NCBI GenBank assembly: GCA_015233265.1
Contig: JADFXZ010000018.1
Coordinates: forward strand, 1 to 22,345
Direction: 5' to 3'
Source: Nitrospirota bacterium
GTDB taxonomy: Bacteria; Nitrospirota; Thermodesulfovibrionia; Thermodesulfovibrionales; Magnetobacteriaceae
DNA: 22,345 nt
Shown here: positions 1 to 7,826 of the stretch, one piece after another
Numbering within the stretch: position 1 is the stretch's first letter
How the letters are laid out: each line of letters opens with the position of its first letter
Position numbers and translations under genes: made by a program
Notes under the pieces: model-generated
The model's database searches: none
The model's input: only the letters and a program-made list of their open reading frames with translations
What the model was told of the DNA's origin: nothing

Positions 1-43
1 AAAAAAGGGGGGGCTGGCTGCTTTTCTATTGTGACACAGTCTG

Positions 44-130
44 TTGTCCGGAATCGTCCCTTAAATGGTTGTTTCATGATGATTTTTCCTATTCTGCAAT
101 ATCAAGTACAGATTCCGGACAAGCCGGAAT
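44..130. repeat. REP-like inverted repeat upstream of truncated gene
   Basis: TTGTCCGGAATC at 44-55 is the exact reverse complement of GATTCCGGACAA at 111-122. The right arm also contains its own small hairpin, ATTCCGG-ACAAG-CCGGAAT at 112-130. The motif resembles the short palindromic intergenic repeats scattered through many bacterial genomes. It sits where the 5' end of the following receiver gene should be, so an insertion or rearrangement here may have removed that end. No gene is visible in 1-185. Confidence 0.6.
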
Positions 131-185
131 GACGGCCTAAGAAAAGGATAGTCAGGAAATCAGTACAACTTCCGATAGAAACTTA

Positions 186-1196
186 TTGTATCAGTCAGAA
201 CAAATTTACCTTGTACCTGATCTTATCTTGCTTGACATTATGATGCCCAGGCTGGATGGTTATCAGGCCTTGAGTGCGCTCAAAAAAAACCAGTTGACGA
301 TGGATATACCTGTAATCATGCTAACGGCCAAGACTGACTCTATGGCTGCTGAAATCGAAAAGACCTTTTCAGCCGGTGCTGATGATTATATTAGAAAGCC
401 GTTTCAACTCGCTGAAGTTCGTGCAAGGGTCAGAAATCTTGCAGCAAGACATCTGCTTATGAAGGAAAGGGTATCAGATTTGCGTAACGCCGCCATGGTT
501 CAAAAAAAGTTCTTGACAAACTCCGGAGAGACTGAAAACGTCCTTAAAAATGCCGGATTAAAGGCTGTTTTTTTTAATCAACCGTCCAATGGTATTTCCG
601 GAGACTTCTGGTTTCCTAAGAAAATGCCAAATGGCAAGGCGGGCCTGTTCGTAGCCGACACATGCGGACATGGCGTTTTAGCGGCAATTATCTCGATGCG
701 AATTTTATCTGTTATCGACCACTGCTCTGCGCCAAATTTACATCCAAGTGAGTTTTTGGCGGCGGTTAATAGCGATATTTATGACTTGTTGTCTCCTGAG
801 GCTAAGTTTGTGGCTGGGATGTATTTTATCTTCGACCAGCAAAAGCTTATCTTTTCAAACGCAGGGCAGCCTATGCCTTTTTTGTTGCGAGAAGGCAAGC
901 TAATCGAACTTAAGACATCTGCCCCGCCTCTTGGCGTATTTTCTGAGCTGACTACTAATGAAATAGAACACGAATTCAGGAAAGGAGACCGGCTAATTAT
1001 CTATACTGATGGTTTATTTGAGGGTGAGGCGGTCAATTCGGAGACCGTTCCGTTAAATCGGGTGATTGCCTGTTTAGAGAAAAATTGCTCTGTGCCTCTT
1101 GCAGACATGACCAGATTTCTTATCTCTGACATGCAGGCATGTATCAAAAGAGATTTTGACGATGACGTTACAATTATCATTATCGAAATGCAGTAG
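186..1196 (+). CDS. receiver-SpoIIE (PP2C) phosphatase, 5'-truncated
   Basis: This is an RsbU-like response regulator. A receiver domain is followed by a PP2C/SpoIIE serine phosphatase that would dephosphorylate a STAS anti-anti-sigma partner. The receiver keeps the phospho-acceptor Asp (LLDIMMP), the Thr switch (MLTAK) and the Lys (YIRKPF), but begins at the phospho-Asp strand. The first strand with the acidic Mg-binding pair is missing. The phosphatase (about residues 125-336) has all metal motifs: SGDFW, VADTCGHG, NAG, TDGLFEG and DDDVT. The start is TTG without a convincing ribosome site; the frame is open back only to a TAA at 138-140 and holds no ATG or receiver-like residues. The 5' end is therefore probably lost. 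An RsbW-like gene follows after 23 bp. The phosphatase half may still work if translated; phosphorylation control probably does not. Confidence 0.85.
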   Translation: MYQSEQIYLVPDLILLDIMMPRLDGYQALSALKKNQLTMDIPVIMLTAKTDSMAAEIEKTFSAGADDYIRKPFQLAEVRARVRNLAARHLLMKERVSDLRNAAMVQKKFLTNSGETENVLKNAGLKAVFFNQPSNGISGDFWFPKKMPNGKAGLFVADTCGHGVLAAIISMRILSVIDHCSAPNLHPSEFLAAVNSDIYDLLSPEAKFVAGMYFIFDQQKLIFSNAGQPMPFLLREGKLIELKTSAPPLGVFSELTTNEIEHEFRKGDRLIIYTDGLFEGEAVNSETVPLNRVIACLEKNCSVPLADMTRFLISDMQACIKRDFDDDVTIIIIEMQ

Positions 1197-1219
1197 CTGA
1201 TTACGGGAGGGATGAGATT

Positions 1220-1642
1220 ATGCCAGCAGTTAGGATTTATAGCGACACAGTGTTGCTTGGGAAGTTTATGAGGAACTATCTGCTGCCTGTTATTGCTGAA
1301 CTCCCCGGAAAGCAACAGACCGAGGCCGAGATTGCGGTTATCGAGATGCTCGAAAACGCTAGGGTTCACGGTAACAAGGAAGAAACCACGAAAGAGATAA
1401 CCATCACATGGGAGCTTACGGCTGATGCACTTATCATATCCGTTCGTGATGAAGGTGCGGGATTTCACAAGGAGATTCCTAATCAGTGCCCCCCTGTAAC
1501 TGCCACATACGGCAGGGGACTTTGGACAATGCAGGATATGGGCTATAATCCCGTGTTTAACGAGCCTGGCAATGAGATAAATATAACAATCCCACGCAGG
1601 AGTGACTATGGAAGATATGCGGCACTGACTAAAGAACGTTAA
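1220..1642 (+). CDS. RsbW-like anti-sigma serine kinase / GHKL ATPase
   Basis: A single-domain GHKL ATPase of 140 aa, the size of RsbW/SpoIIAB-type switch kinases. The N-box is EMLENARVHGNK, the G1 box DEGAGF and the G2 box YGRGLW. In this family the protein binds and inhibits a sigma factor or other target and phosphorylates a STAS antagonist; the SpoIIE-type phosphatase upstream reverses that. The ATG at 1220 follows a GGGAGGG ribosome site at a normal distance. It is co-directional with the phosphatase gene and with a broken STAS-like gene. No sigma factor gene lies next to it, so the target is unknown. Confidence 0.85.
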   Translation: MPAVRIYSDTVLLGKFMRNYLLPVIAELPGKQQTEAEIAVIEMLENARVHGNKEETTKEITITWELTADALIISVRDEGAGFHKEIPNQCPPVTATYGRGLWTMQDMGYNPVFNEPGNEINITIPRRSDYGRYAALTKER

Positions 1643-1650
1643 TACCCCTG

Positions 1651-1685
1651 ATCAGATAAACCTTTATTTTAAATGTTTATCTGAT
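1651..1685 (+). promoter_or_regulatory. 11-bp perfect stem-loop between the ATPase and STAS genes
   Basis: ATCAGATAAAC at 1651-1661 and GTTTATCTGAT at 1675-1685 form a perfect 11-bp stem with a 13-nt AT-rich loop. It starts 9 nt after the ATPase stop and ends just before the ribosome site of the next reading frame. There is no long T-run after it, so it is either a weak terminator or attenuator, or a stabiliser of the upstream mRNA. Confidence 0.5.
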
Positions 1686-1704
1686 TTATGAGGAGAAGTT
1701 AAAC

Positions 1705-2045
1705 ATGAGAGTCATAAATAAGACGTTTGTAGTATTCGAAGGTTATAAAGAGACCGACTGATTTTTACGAAGCAAACACAAAACTCCAGGCCGCCATTCA
1801 AAAACTCTATGATGACAAACGTAAGACAAAACTCGTCGTTGATTTCAACGGCCTGAACATGGCCCCGTCATCGTTCTGGGGGACGCTGGCAACGGCGCTG
1901 CGCTCACCACATGTAGAATCCATAGAGCTGATTTTCCGTACAAAGTAGTATCATGCTGAGCATCGAGCGCTTCGGCTTTAACACGCACGACAAGATTAAG
2001 GTTTTTCCAATGTTCAGGAAGGAAGACCTTGAGGTAATAGACTAA
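1705..2045 (+). pseudogene. STAS-like anti-sigma antagonist, broken by two frameshifts
   Basis: Three consecutive frames give one about 110-aa product. MRVINKTFVVFEGYKETD stops at TGA 1759-1761. The next frame resumes at 1760 with DFYEANTKLQAAIQKL and LVVDFNGLNMAPSSFWGTL, and ends at a TAG. The third gives MLSIERFGFNTHDKIKVF and ends at TAA 2043-2045. The strand pattern and the VVDFNGL-x-SS segment resemble a STAS domain, the expected third member of an RsbU/RsbW/RsbV-type module. A ribosome site (GAGGAG) precedes the ATG. Both breaks need a +1 shift. Decay is the simplest reading; two sequencing errors or recoding are alternatives. The family call is by pattern only. Confidence 0.6.
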
Positions 2046-2056
2046 TCTGATACGAG

Positions 2057-2090
2057 AGGCAGGGAGCTGCGGCGCGTGCGGCTCCCTCCT
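2057..2090. terminator. GC-rich hairpin after the STAS remnant
   Basis: AGGCAGGGAGC at 2057-2067 pairs with GCTCCCTCCT at 2081-2090 with one bulged C. It lies 12 bp after the last stop of the partner-switching module. No T-run follows, so it is a possible terminator rather than a clear one. Confidence 0.4.
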
Positions 2091-2131
2091 GATGCTATTG
2101 CCGAATGTGATTATAAAAATAATTCGGAGGC

Positions 2132-2219
2132 ATCCTTCGACAAGCTCAGGATGATTTCATAGTGGGATGATTTCAGCATTGGATGATTTTCTGGAAGCAT
2201 CCTGAGCTTGTCGAAGGAT
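2132..2219. repeat. REP-like inverted repeat with three 16-bp internal units
   Basis: A perfect 22-bp inverted repeat has arms at 2132-2153 and 2198-2219, built on TTCGACAAGCTCAGGA. The 44-bp interior, together with the left-arm tail, holds GGATGATTT at 2149, 2165 and 2181, an exact 16-bp period. The arm sequence is one I recognise from intergenic repeats of many unrelated bacteria. The right arm ends on the first base of the mutL stop codon. Confidence 0.75.
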
Positions 2220-3943
2220 TACGTCCTCTTAAACTGCTTTCTAAGGCTGTCGATCGACAAAAATATCTGTGTTGGGCGGCCGTGCGGGCAGTGTTCCGGG
2301 TCGGCTGCGGCGCTCAGGTCGTCGATTAGGCGTGATAATTCCTCGTCTGACAGCATTGCCTTTCCCCTTACTGAGGCGTGGCAGGCAATTCGCTTAGCGA
2401 TAATGTCTTTTATAATGTCAACCGGAGACTCGACTGTTACATCGACAAGGCTTGAGGCAATGTCTGACAAAATAGCGGCAATATCCGCGCTTGACAGCTC
2501 AAGCGGCAATGCCCGTAGGATAAACATGCCACTTCCAAAATCCTCTATCTCTATACCCATTTCATTAAGCAGACTGATATTGCCGCTGACCAGGGCATAT
2601 TCCCGAACTGGCAGCGTTACATTGTAAGGAAAGAGCAGCCTGTTTGTGGTGAGGCGGTGGGAAGTTTTAAATTTCTCATACAATACCCTCTCGTGGGCGG
2701 CGTGGTGGTCTATGACGTAGAGGCCGTCGTCGTGGGCGTAGGCCGCGTATACGTCTCCGAGGTAGATAAAATTCCTTGCATGACTAAGGGGCAAGGCCGC
2801 AGGGACATGATTGGCTGTGGCATTTACTGCTGGGGCTGTGGCAGCTGTAGTGTTTTCAGAAAAAACATGGTCCATATTTATTGGAGGAGCGGAGCTGATT
2901 GCCTGAAATTCGACTGCGGTTAATGTACTGTCTGGCATGTGCTGCTGCCCAGAGTCAGGGCTTTTAATAATGGCCTTGCCAATACATGACAGGGTCATGC
3001 GATATACGAAGTCGCGGTCAGCAAATCTGACTTCTTTTTTTGTCGGATGAACATTGAAATCTACCTCGGCGGGGTTTAACTTGAGATACAGGAAAAAAAT
3101 TGGGTGCTGAGCGTCTCTGAGCAGTGTCTTGTATGCCTGATACGCGGCATATCTGAGGACATTGTCCTTGATTGGCCGCTGATTAATAAACATATATTGG
3201 TGGCTTTTGGAGCGCCTGTAATTGCCTTCTTTTGAAGAGAGTCCCTCAATTGAAGCCCCCTGAGACTCTTTTTTAAATGGCAATAGACCGTCTAAAAACT
3301 TCCCCCCGTAGATTTGCTGTATCCTCTCCTCAAGCGTTGGGGCACCGGGTAGGGCCATCACCTGCCGCTCATCGACATTGACAACGAATTCTACGTTGAT
3401 GTAAGACAGTGCAGCGTTAGTGATTGTATCGAGAATATAGGACAGTTCGCTTTGTGTACTTTTGAGGAATTTCTTTCTGGCCGGGGTGTTGTAAAACAGT
3501 TCGCGCACCTCGATAGTTGTGCCGATGGCGGCGCACTGCCGAAAGTTTTTGACCGCACCGCCGTGTATTTCTATCGCGGTGCCGGCAGGAGAGTCTGCTC
3601 GGGCGGTAGTGATTGTCATTCTTGAGACGGACGAAATGGAGGACAGCGCCTCGCCCCTGAAGCCCAGCGTTTGAAGCCTCAACAGGTCGCTCTCTTGTCT
3701 TATCTTACTGGTGGCGTGGCGCTTGATACAGTTGTGTGCGTCGTCTGCTGCCATGCCGCAGCCGTCGTCCGCAATGCGAATAAGGTGCTTGCCGCCGTTT
3801 AAGATGTCTATTTTGATAGTTGAGCTGCCCGCGTCAAGGGAATTCTCGACGAGTTCTTTCACCACTGAGGCGGGCCTTTCAATCACCTCACCGGCTGCTA
3901 TCTTATCGATGAGTGTGTTATCGAGCAGCTCAATTATTGGCAT
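2219..3943 (-). CDS. mutL: DNA mismatch repair protein MutL (endonuclease type)
   Basis: MutL couples mismatch recognition by MutS to strand removal. The N-terminal GHKL ATPase is complete: PASVVKELVENSLDAG with catalytic Glu30 and Asn34, IADDGCGM at about 58-64, and TLGFRGEAL at about 92-100. A variable linker follows (about 330-390). The C-terminal dimerisation domain carries the metal-endonuclease motif DHHAAHERVLYE, an ACHASVRGKAML segment, and CPHGRPT near residue 552. It should therefore nick DNA itself, as in bacteria lacking MutH. The length of 574 aa is normal. The ATG overlaps the upstream stop codon by one base (TAATG), suggesting translational coupling. No mutS is in the window. 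The stop codon abuts a REP-like repeat. Confidence 0.96.
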   Translation of the reverse strand: MPIIELLDNTLIDKIAAGEVIERPASVVKELVENSLDAGSSTIKIDILNGGKHLIRIADDGCGMAADDAHNCIKRHATSKIRQESDLLRLQTLGFRGEALSSISSVSRMTITTARADSPAGTAIEIHGGAVKNFRQCAAIGTTIEVRELFYNTPARKKFLKSTQSELSYILDTITNAALSYINVEFVVNVDERQVMALPGAPTLEERIQQIYGGKFLDGLLPFKKESQGASIEGLSSKEGNYRRSKSHQYMFINQRPIKDNVLRYAAYQAYKTLLRDAQHPIFFLYLKLNPAEVDFNVHPTKKEVRFADRDFVYRMTLSCIGKAIIKSPDSGQQHMPDSTLTAVEFQAISSAPPINMDHVFSENTTAATAPAVNATANHVPAALPLSHARNFIYLGDVYAAYAHDDGLYVIDHHAAHERVLYEKFKTSHRLTTNRLLFPYNVTLPVREYALVSGNISLLNEMGIEIEDFGSGMFILRALPLELSSADIAAILSDIASSLVDVTVESPVDIIKDIIAKRIACHASVRGKAMLSDEELSRLIDDLSAAADPEHCPHGRPTQIFLSIDSLRKQFKRT

Positions 3944-5829
3944 TAAAAGCCTAACGCAGCCGCAACCGTTGGAAACTTCGTCAAATCCGTGTGAGGGATA
4001 AACATGGCCGACATGTATTCGTCCATGTAGTCACCGACTACAGAGAGTTCGATATACGTCATCTTGGAGGCTATTGACTCAAGCTCTGTTCGCAGCGTAT
4101 CAGACATCAGCGTAAGATATGCCCCAATAATGGACGTGTTTCCCAAAAAGACGTATTTCTCTGCTGGCAGGTCTGGAATCATTCCAAACGTCACGGCCTT
4201 CTCTACGTTGAGGGAGTTTCCAAAGCCTCCGGCAACATAGACCTTTTCTAAGATATCGAGGGTCAGCCCTGCCTCTCGCAGCAGCAGTGAGACACCAGCG
4301 AATATTGCGGCCTTTGCCCTGATTAGATTTTCCATATCCACAGTTGTCAGCACTATGTCTCGCTGCTGATTATCGGCCTTGTAAATCAGAAACTCAAGCC
4401 CCTCATCACCCTCTCTTACAAGCGGCGTCTTAGTACGGTTGAATACACCCTTTTGATTTATTATGCCGGTCTTAAACAGCTCGACAATGGCGTCAATCAT
4501 ACCTGAGCCGCAAATCCCGGCGGGGACACCGCCGCCGATTACGCTGATAGATGGTGTGAGCGTCACAGGGTCAATTGTTATTGATTCGATTGCCCCTTGG
4601 GTTGCCCTCATGCCGAACTTTATCCCGCCGCCTTCAAAACACGGCCCGGCAGAACACGCCGCCGTCATTATCCATTCATCATTACCAATGGCGACCTCGG
4701 CGTTTGTTCCAATGTCCATAAAGAGCGATATGCCGGTGCTTCTGTGCATCTTCGAGGCAAGAATCCCGCTGACAATATCGCCGCCGACGTAACTGGCTAT
4801 ACCTGGGATTGTGAAGACCGTGGCCTGCGGATTAATAGAAAGTTTAGCCTGAGCACCGTTCCACAGCGGGTAGTAATTCAGGGTTGGAATGTACGGATCT
4901 TCTCTAATGGCCGCTGGATTGAGTCCCCAGAAGATATGGGCCATTGTGGTGTTACCGGATATGACGGCAGCCTCAATTTCGCTGGATTTTACATTATGCT
5001 TCGAACTGAAGAAATCCACGATTGTGTTGATATCTTCAACTACGGTATTGCGTAGGTCATCGAGGCCGCCGCCTTCGGTGGCGTTGATAATGCGTGTTAT
5101 AACGTCGTCGCCGTATTTGGTCTGGGAGTTATAGGTTGAGCCAGTGTCAATGACTGTACCATCGGCCATATCTACGAGATAGACAACAACGGTAGTAGTG
5201 CCAATGTCAACGGCAAGGCCGTAGCGGCCGGGGTTTTGCCCCTGAGGATAGATAGCAATTGCCTCGAAAGATGTATTGTTGTTCGTCTTTGAGTATGACA
5301 GCGTGGCGTTAAAGCCGCCTTGTCTAATAATGTCTGCAACTGTGGCGGTAAAACCGTGAGAGTACTGCATGTTAGCAATTCCCAGCTCGGCAAGTGCCCT
5401 GGTCAGCCGCTCAAGGTCGCCGATATTGTCCGAAATGGTTGGCGGGGGAAGTGTCAGAGAAACGCGTTTAGCAAGCGGTTCAAAGTCCAAGCCGTATGAT
5501 TTGAGATACGCGGCTGTGTCTTTAAATATACTGACGGCAATCTTACCGCCCAAGACGAGTTTGGAGTGTTCTGGGATTTCAATCTGCAGATCTGTATCAG
5601 CGCTGGTCAGGCACGCAAGCACAAGGCCGTCATCACGCTCCTTTTGGCCAAGCTTTCCATATGACCTGACCACCGCCCCGCCGCTTGTCACCCTCACCTG
5701 GCACTTGCCGCATGTGCCCTTGCCGCCACACGGTGAGACGAGAAATACGCTGTTGGCCTTGAGGGTTTCGTAAATTGATACGCCTTCTTTCATGTCGAAA
5801 GACTTGCCTGCCGTTATTGACAATTTCAT
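3943..5829 (-). CDS. RACo-type ASKHA ferredoxin (corrinoid protein reductive activator family)
   Basis: The N-terminus is a [2Fe-2S] ferredoxin domain with Cys34, Cys40, Cys43 and Cys73 (CGGKGTCGKC ... LACL). A linker leads to an actin-like ASKHA ATPase (DUF4445 type) with DIGTTTVVVYLVD at about 208, FMDIGTNAEVAIG, and GGFGNSLNVEKA near the C-terminus. Characterised relatives use ATP to drive electrons onto Co(II) corrinoid proteins, restoring Co(I) for methyl transfer in the Wood-Ljungdahl pathway or in methyltransferase systems. The length of 628 aa fits. No corrinoid protein or methyltransferase gene lies nearby, so the partner is unknown. A GGGAG ribosome site precedes the ATG by 8 nt. 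The gene is coupled to mutL and sits 58 bp after a receiver-PAS gene. Confidence 0.85.
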   Translation of the reverse strand: MKLSITAGKSFDMKEGVSIYETLKANSVFLVSPCGGKGTCGKCQVRVTSGGAVVRSYGKLGQKERDDGLVLACLTSADTDLQIEIPEHSKLVLGGKIAVSIFKDTAAYLKSYGLDFEPLAKRVSLTLPPPTISDNIGDLERLTRALAELGIANMQYSHGFTATVADIIRQGGFNATLSYSKTNNNTSFEAIAIYPQGQNPGRYGLAVDIGTTTVVVYLVDMADGTVIDTGSTYNSQTKYGDDVITRIINATEGGGLDDLRNTVVEDINTIVDFFSSKHNVKSSEIEAAVISGNTTMAHIFWGLNPAAIREDPYIPTLNYYPLWNGAQAKLSINPQATVFTIPGIASYVGGDIVSGILASKMHRSTGISLFMDIGTNAEVAIGNDEWIMTAACSAGPCFEGGGIKFGMRATQGAIESITIDPVTLTPSISVIGGGVPAGICGSGMIDAIVELFKTGIINQKGVFNRTKTPLVREGDEGLEFLIYKADNQQRDIVLTTVDMENLIRAKAAIFAGVSLLLREAGLTLDILEKVYVAGGFGNSLNVEKAVTFGMIPDLPAEKYVFLGNTSIIGAYLTLMSDTLRTELESIASKMTYIELSVVGDYMDEYMSAMFIPHTDLTKFPTVAAALGF

Positions 5830-5887
5830 AAAATCGCTCCCTTAGATTAATTTAACATATACGTGCATTAGAGTTTAACTTTTAAAC

Positions 5888-6655
5888 CTAAGCCGTTGCA
5901 TCTGCGTCCACGGCGTTATGAATTACTACTACCACGCCGATTATCTTGCTTTGATCGTCTGAAATGGCAATAGAGCTAAAGCCAACCGGACGCTTTGTGC
6001 CGGTTTTAGTGGTTAACACACAGTCTGTGCCAATGGCCATCCCCTCATCGATTGCCTTTTGCAGAGGACTACACGGGGTAACGTCGAATACCGTGACCAG
6101 CTCTTCACCGATGGCCTCAGCCGCCCCCCAGCCGGTTACGGCGGCAGCCCCGTTGTTCATAAACATAATTGTGCCTTCTGGGTCAGTTGTTATGACGGCG
6201 GCGGACATGAGCTTTAAAATGGCCAGAAGCCACTGTTCACTCTCGCGCAGTTTTCTCCTCATCTTGTGCCTGTACAAGGCAAATTCTATATTTATATAAA
6301 GTTCCCGTTCTTCGAAAGGTTTCAGGATATATCCATAGGGAGTGGTATGCTTTGCCCTGCTGAGGGTATTGTTGTCTGAAAAGGCAGTTAAATAGATAAT
6401 TGGAATATCGAGGCGGCTGTGTATAATTGACGCCGTTTTAATACCGTCGAGTTCCCCTTTGAGGACGATGTCCATAAGGATAAGGTCTGGGGCATCCTCT
6501 TCTACCTTATTTATCGCGTCATCACCTGTTGACACAACAGCCGTAACTGTAAAGCCAAGCTCAAGCAGTTTGTCCTTGAGGTTCATAGCAACAATAGTCT
6601 CATCCTCTACGACAAGAATCCTGGCGGTCGAACCGTTTGTGACATTATTGTCCAT
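5888..6655 (-). CDS. response regulator with PAS output domain
   Basis: A 255-aa protein. An N-terminal receiver (about 11-130) has VVEDE, phospho-acceptor Asp62 (LILMDIVL), Thr90 (YLTAF) and Lys112 (YILKPF). A PAS domain follows (about 138-248: LLAILKLMSAAVITTDPEG ... VTGWGAAEAIGEE). There is no kinase, DNA-binding or cyclic-di-GMP domain, so output must pass through the PAS domain or a partner. Its start lies inside the previous gene, with an 11-nt overlap (6645-6655), which implies co-translation. A GAGGGG ribosome site is 8 nt upstream. It is the last of three adjacent signalling proteins and the likely final phosphate acceptor. Confidence 0.88.
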   Translation of the reverse strand: MDNNVTNGSTARILVVEDETIVAMNLKDKLLELGFTVTAVVSTGDDAINKVEEDAPDLILMDIVLKGELDGIKTASIIHSRLDIPIIYLTAFSDNNTLSRAKHTTPYGYILKPFEERELYINIEFALYRHKMRRKLRESEQWLLAILKLMSAAVITTDPEGTIMFMNNGAAAVTGWGAAEAIGEELVTVFDVTPCSPLQKAIDEGMAIGTDCVLTTKTGTKRPVGFSSIAISDDQSKIIGVVVVIHNAVDADATA

Positions 6656-7826
6656 CTTTAGTACCCCTCGTACCGTATTTTAATTCTTTGAATGTAATCC
6701 AAAAGCTGGCCCCATTATTTGAGTCATACTCAAGCGTGCCTTCAAGTTGGTCAACAACGAGGGCATTTACAAGGCGCAACCCCAGGCTCTTGGAGTTTTT
6801 TAAATCAATCTCGGCCTGAAATCCAATGCCTGTATCACTGACCGTAAGTGTAAACTGGCCGTCGTCTGATTTATGGAGGCTGACACTGAGGCTGCCTCTG
6901 TTGCCATCTTTAAACGCGTGCTTTAGTGAGTTTGAGACGAGTTCATTGATAATCAAGCCGCACGGCACAGCGGTGTCTAAACCGATTGTCGCGTTTTGAA
7001 TATCTGTGTTCATTAAGACGCGGGATGAATCCACACAGTAGGAGCGATACAGGTGGTCAAGGAGATTAGTAAGATATTTCGCGAAATCAATCTCTGCCAT
7101 ATTGTCAGACTGGTAGAGTTTTTCGTGTAAGAGGGCCATAGTTTTCAGGCGATTTTGGCTGTCTTTGAACATTTCCTTCGTTTCGGTGTCTTTGATATAC
7201 TTTGTCTGCAAGTCAAGGAGGCTCGATACGATTTGAAGATTGTTCTTTACCCTGTGGTGAATTTCACGAAGCAGCACCTCTTTATCTTTGAGTGAGCGCA
7301 TGGCAAGTTGTTGCGCATTAGTGCGCTGCACAATCTCCTTTTGAAGCTCTTGAGTGCGCGTTTGGACGAGTTCTTCGAGGTGGTCGCGATAGCTCCTCAG
7401 CTCCTCCTCCATCTTCGTCCGTTGAATTAGTTGTGCCTTTAGGTCAAGCTCAACCTTCTTTAAGGCAATCGAGTGCGAGACCATGCCTAAAAGTTCGTAT
7501 ATATTAAAAGGCTTACGTAGGAAAGCGCTGACCCCAAGCTCAAAACATCTCTCCATATCATCGTCACTTCCGTGGCCTGTTAAGACGATTACCGAACATG
7601 GGTCAGTCGGAGTTAAATTTATCCTCCTGAGAAACTCCACACCGTCCATAACTGGCATCCTGAGGTCGAGCATTATCAGGATTGGATTTTCCGCGTGGTA
7701 TAATTCCAGGCCCTCTTTGCCGTTTTTACCAGAGTAGATGTTGTAGTTGAATTTACTCAGGTGTTTCGAAATAGCGTCGATAACGATCTGTTCGTCGTCG
7801 AGAATCAGAATCTTATCACTTTCCAA
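6645..7826 (-). CDS. receiver-HisKA_2 hybrid sensor kinase
   Basis: A receiver domain comes first (KILILDDE, phospho-acceptor Asp in LIMLDLRMP, VLTGHG, FLRKPF). A coiled-coil helix follows (about 120-180), then a HisKA_2 dimerisation domain with LREIHHRVKNNLQIVSSLL (His at about 190), and a GHKL ATPase (IINELVSNSLKHAF, VSDTGIGF, SLGLRLV). HisKA_2 kinases are cytosolic and often donate to stand-alone receivers. The frame stays open to 7886, but the TTG at 7826 is chosen: it follows GGGAGGG, it gives the usual short lead into the receiver, and it makes the same 11-nt overlap with the upstream gene as the next junction shows. The product is about 393 aa. It probably takes phosphate from the PAS kinase upstream. 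Confidence 0.87.
   Translation of the reverse strand: MESDKILILDDEQIVIDAISKHLSKFNYNIYSGKNGKEGLELYHAENPILIMLDLRMPVMDGVEFLRRINLTPTDPCSVIVLTGHGSDDDMERCFELGVSAFLRKPFNIYELLGMVSHSIALKKVELDLKAQLIQRTKMEEELRSYRDHLEELVQTRTQELQKEIVQRTNAQQLAMRSLKDKEVLLREIHHRVKNNLQIVSSLLDLQTKYIKDTETKEMFKDSQNRLKTMALLHEKLYQSDNMAEIDFAKYLTNLLDHLYRSYCVDSSRVLMNTDIQNATIGLDTAVPCGLIINELVSNSLKHAFKDGNRGSLSVSLHKSDDGQFTLTVSDTGIGFQAEIDLKNSKSLGLRLVNALVVDQLEGTLEYDSNNGASFWITFKELKYGTRGTKDGQ

Noticed and set aside
1001..1468. 155-aa minus-strand frame across the phosphatase and ATPase genes
   Set aside because: It is antisense to two genes with clear family motifs and shows no domain of its own.
2149..2196. three 16-bp units as a CRISPR-like array
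   Set aside because: The units are directly adjacent with no spacers and lie in a REP-like hairpin; no cas gene is present.
2208..2627. 139-aa plus-strand frame at the mutL 3' end
   Set aside because: It is an antisense shadow of the MutL C-terminal domain and begins inside the repeat.
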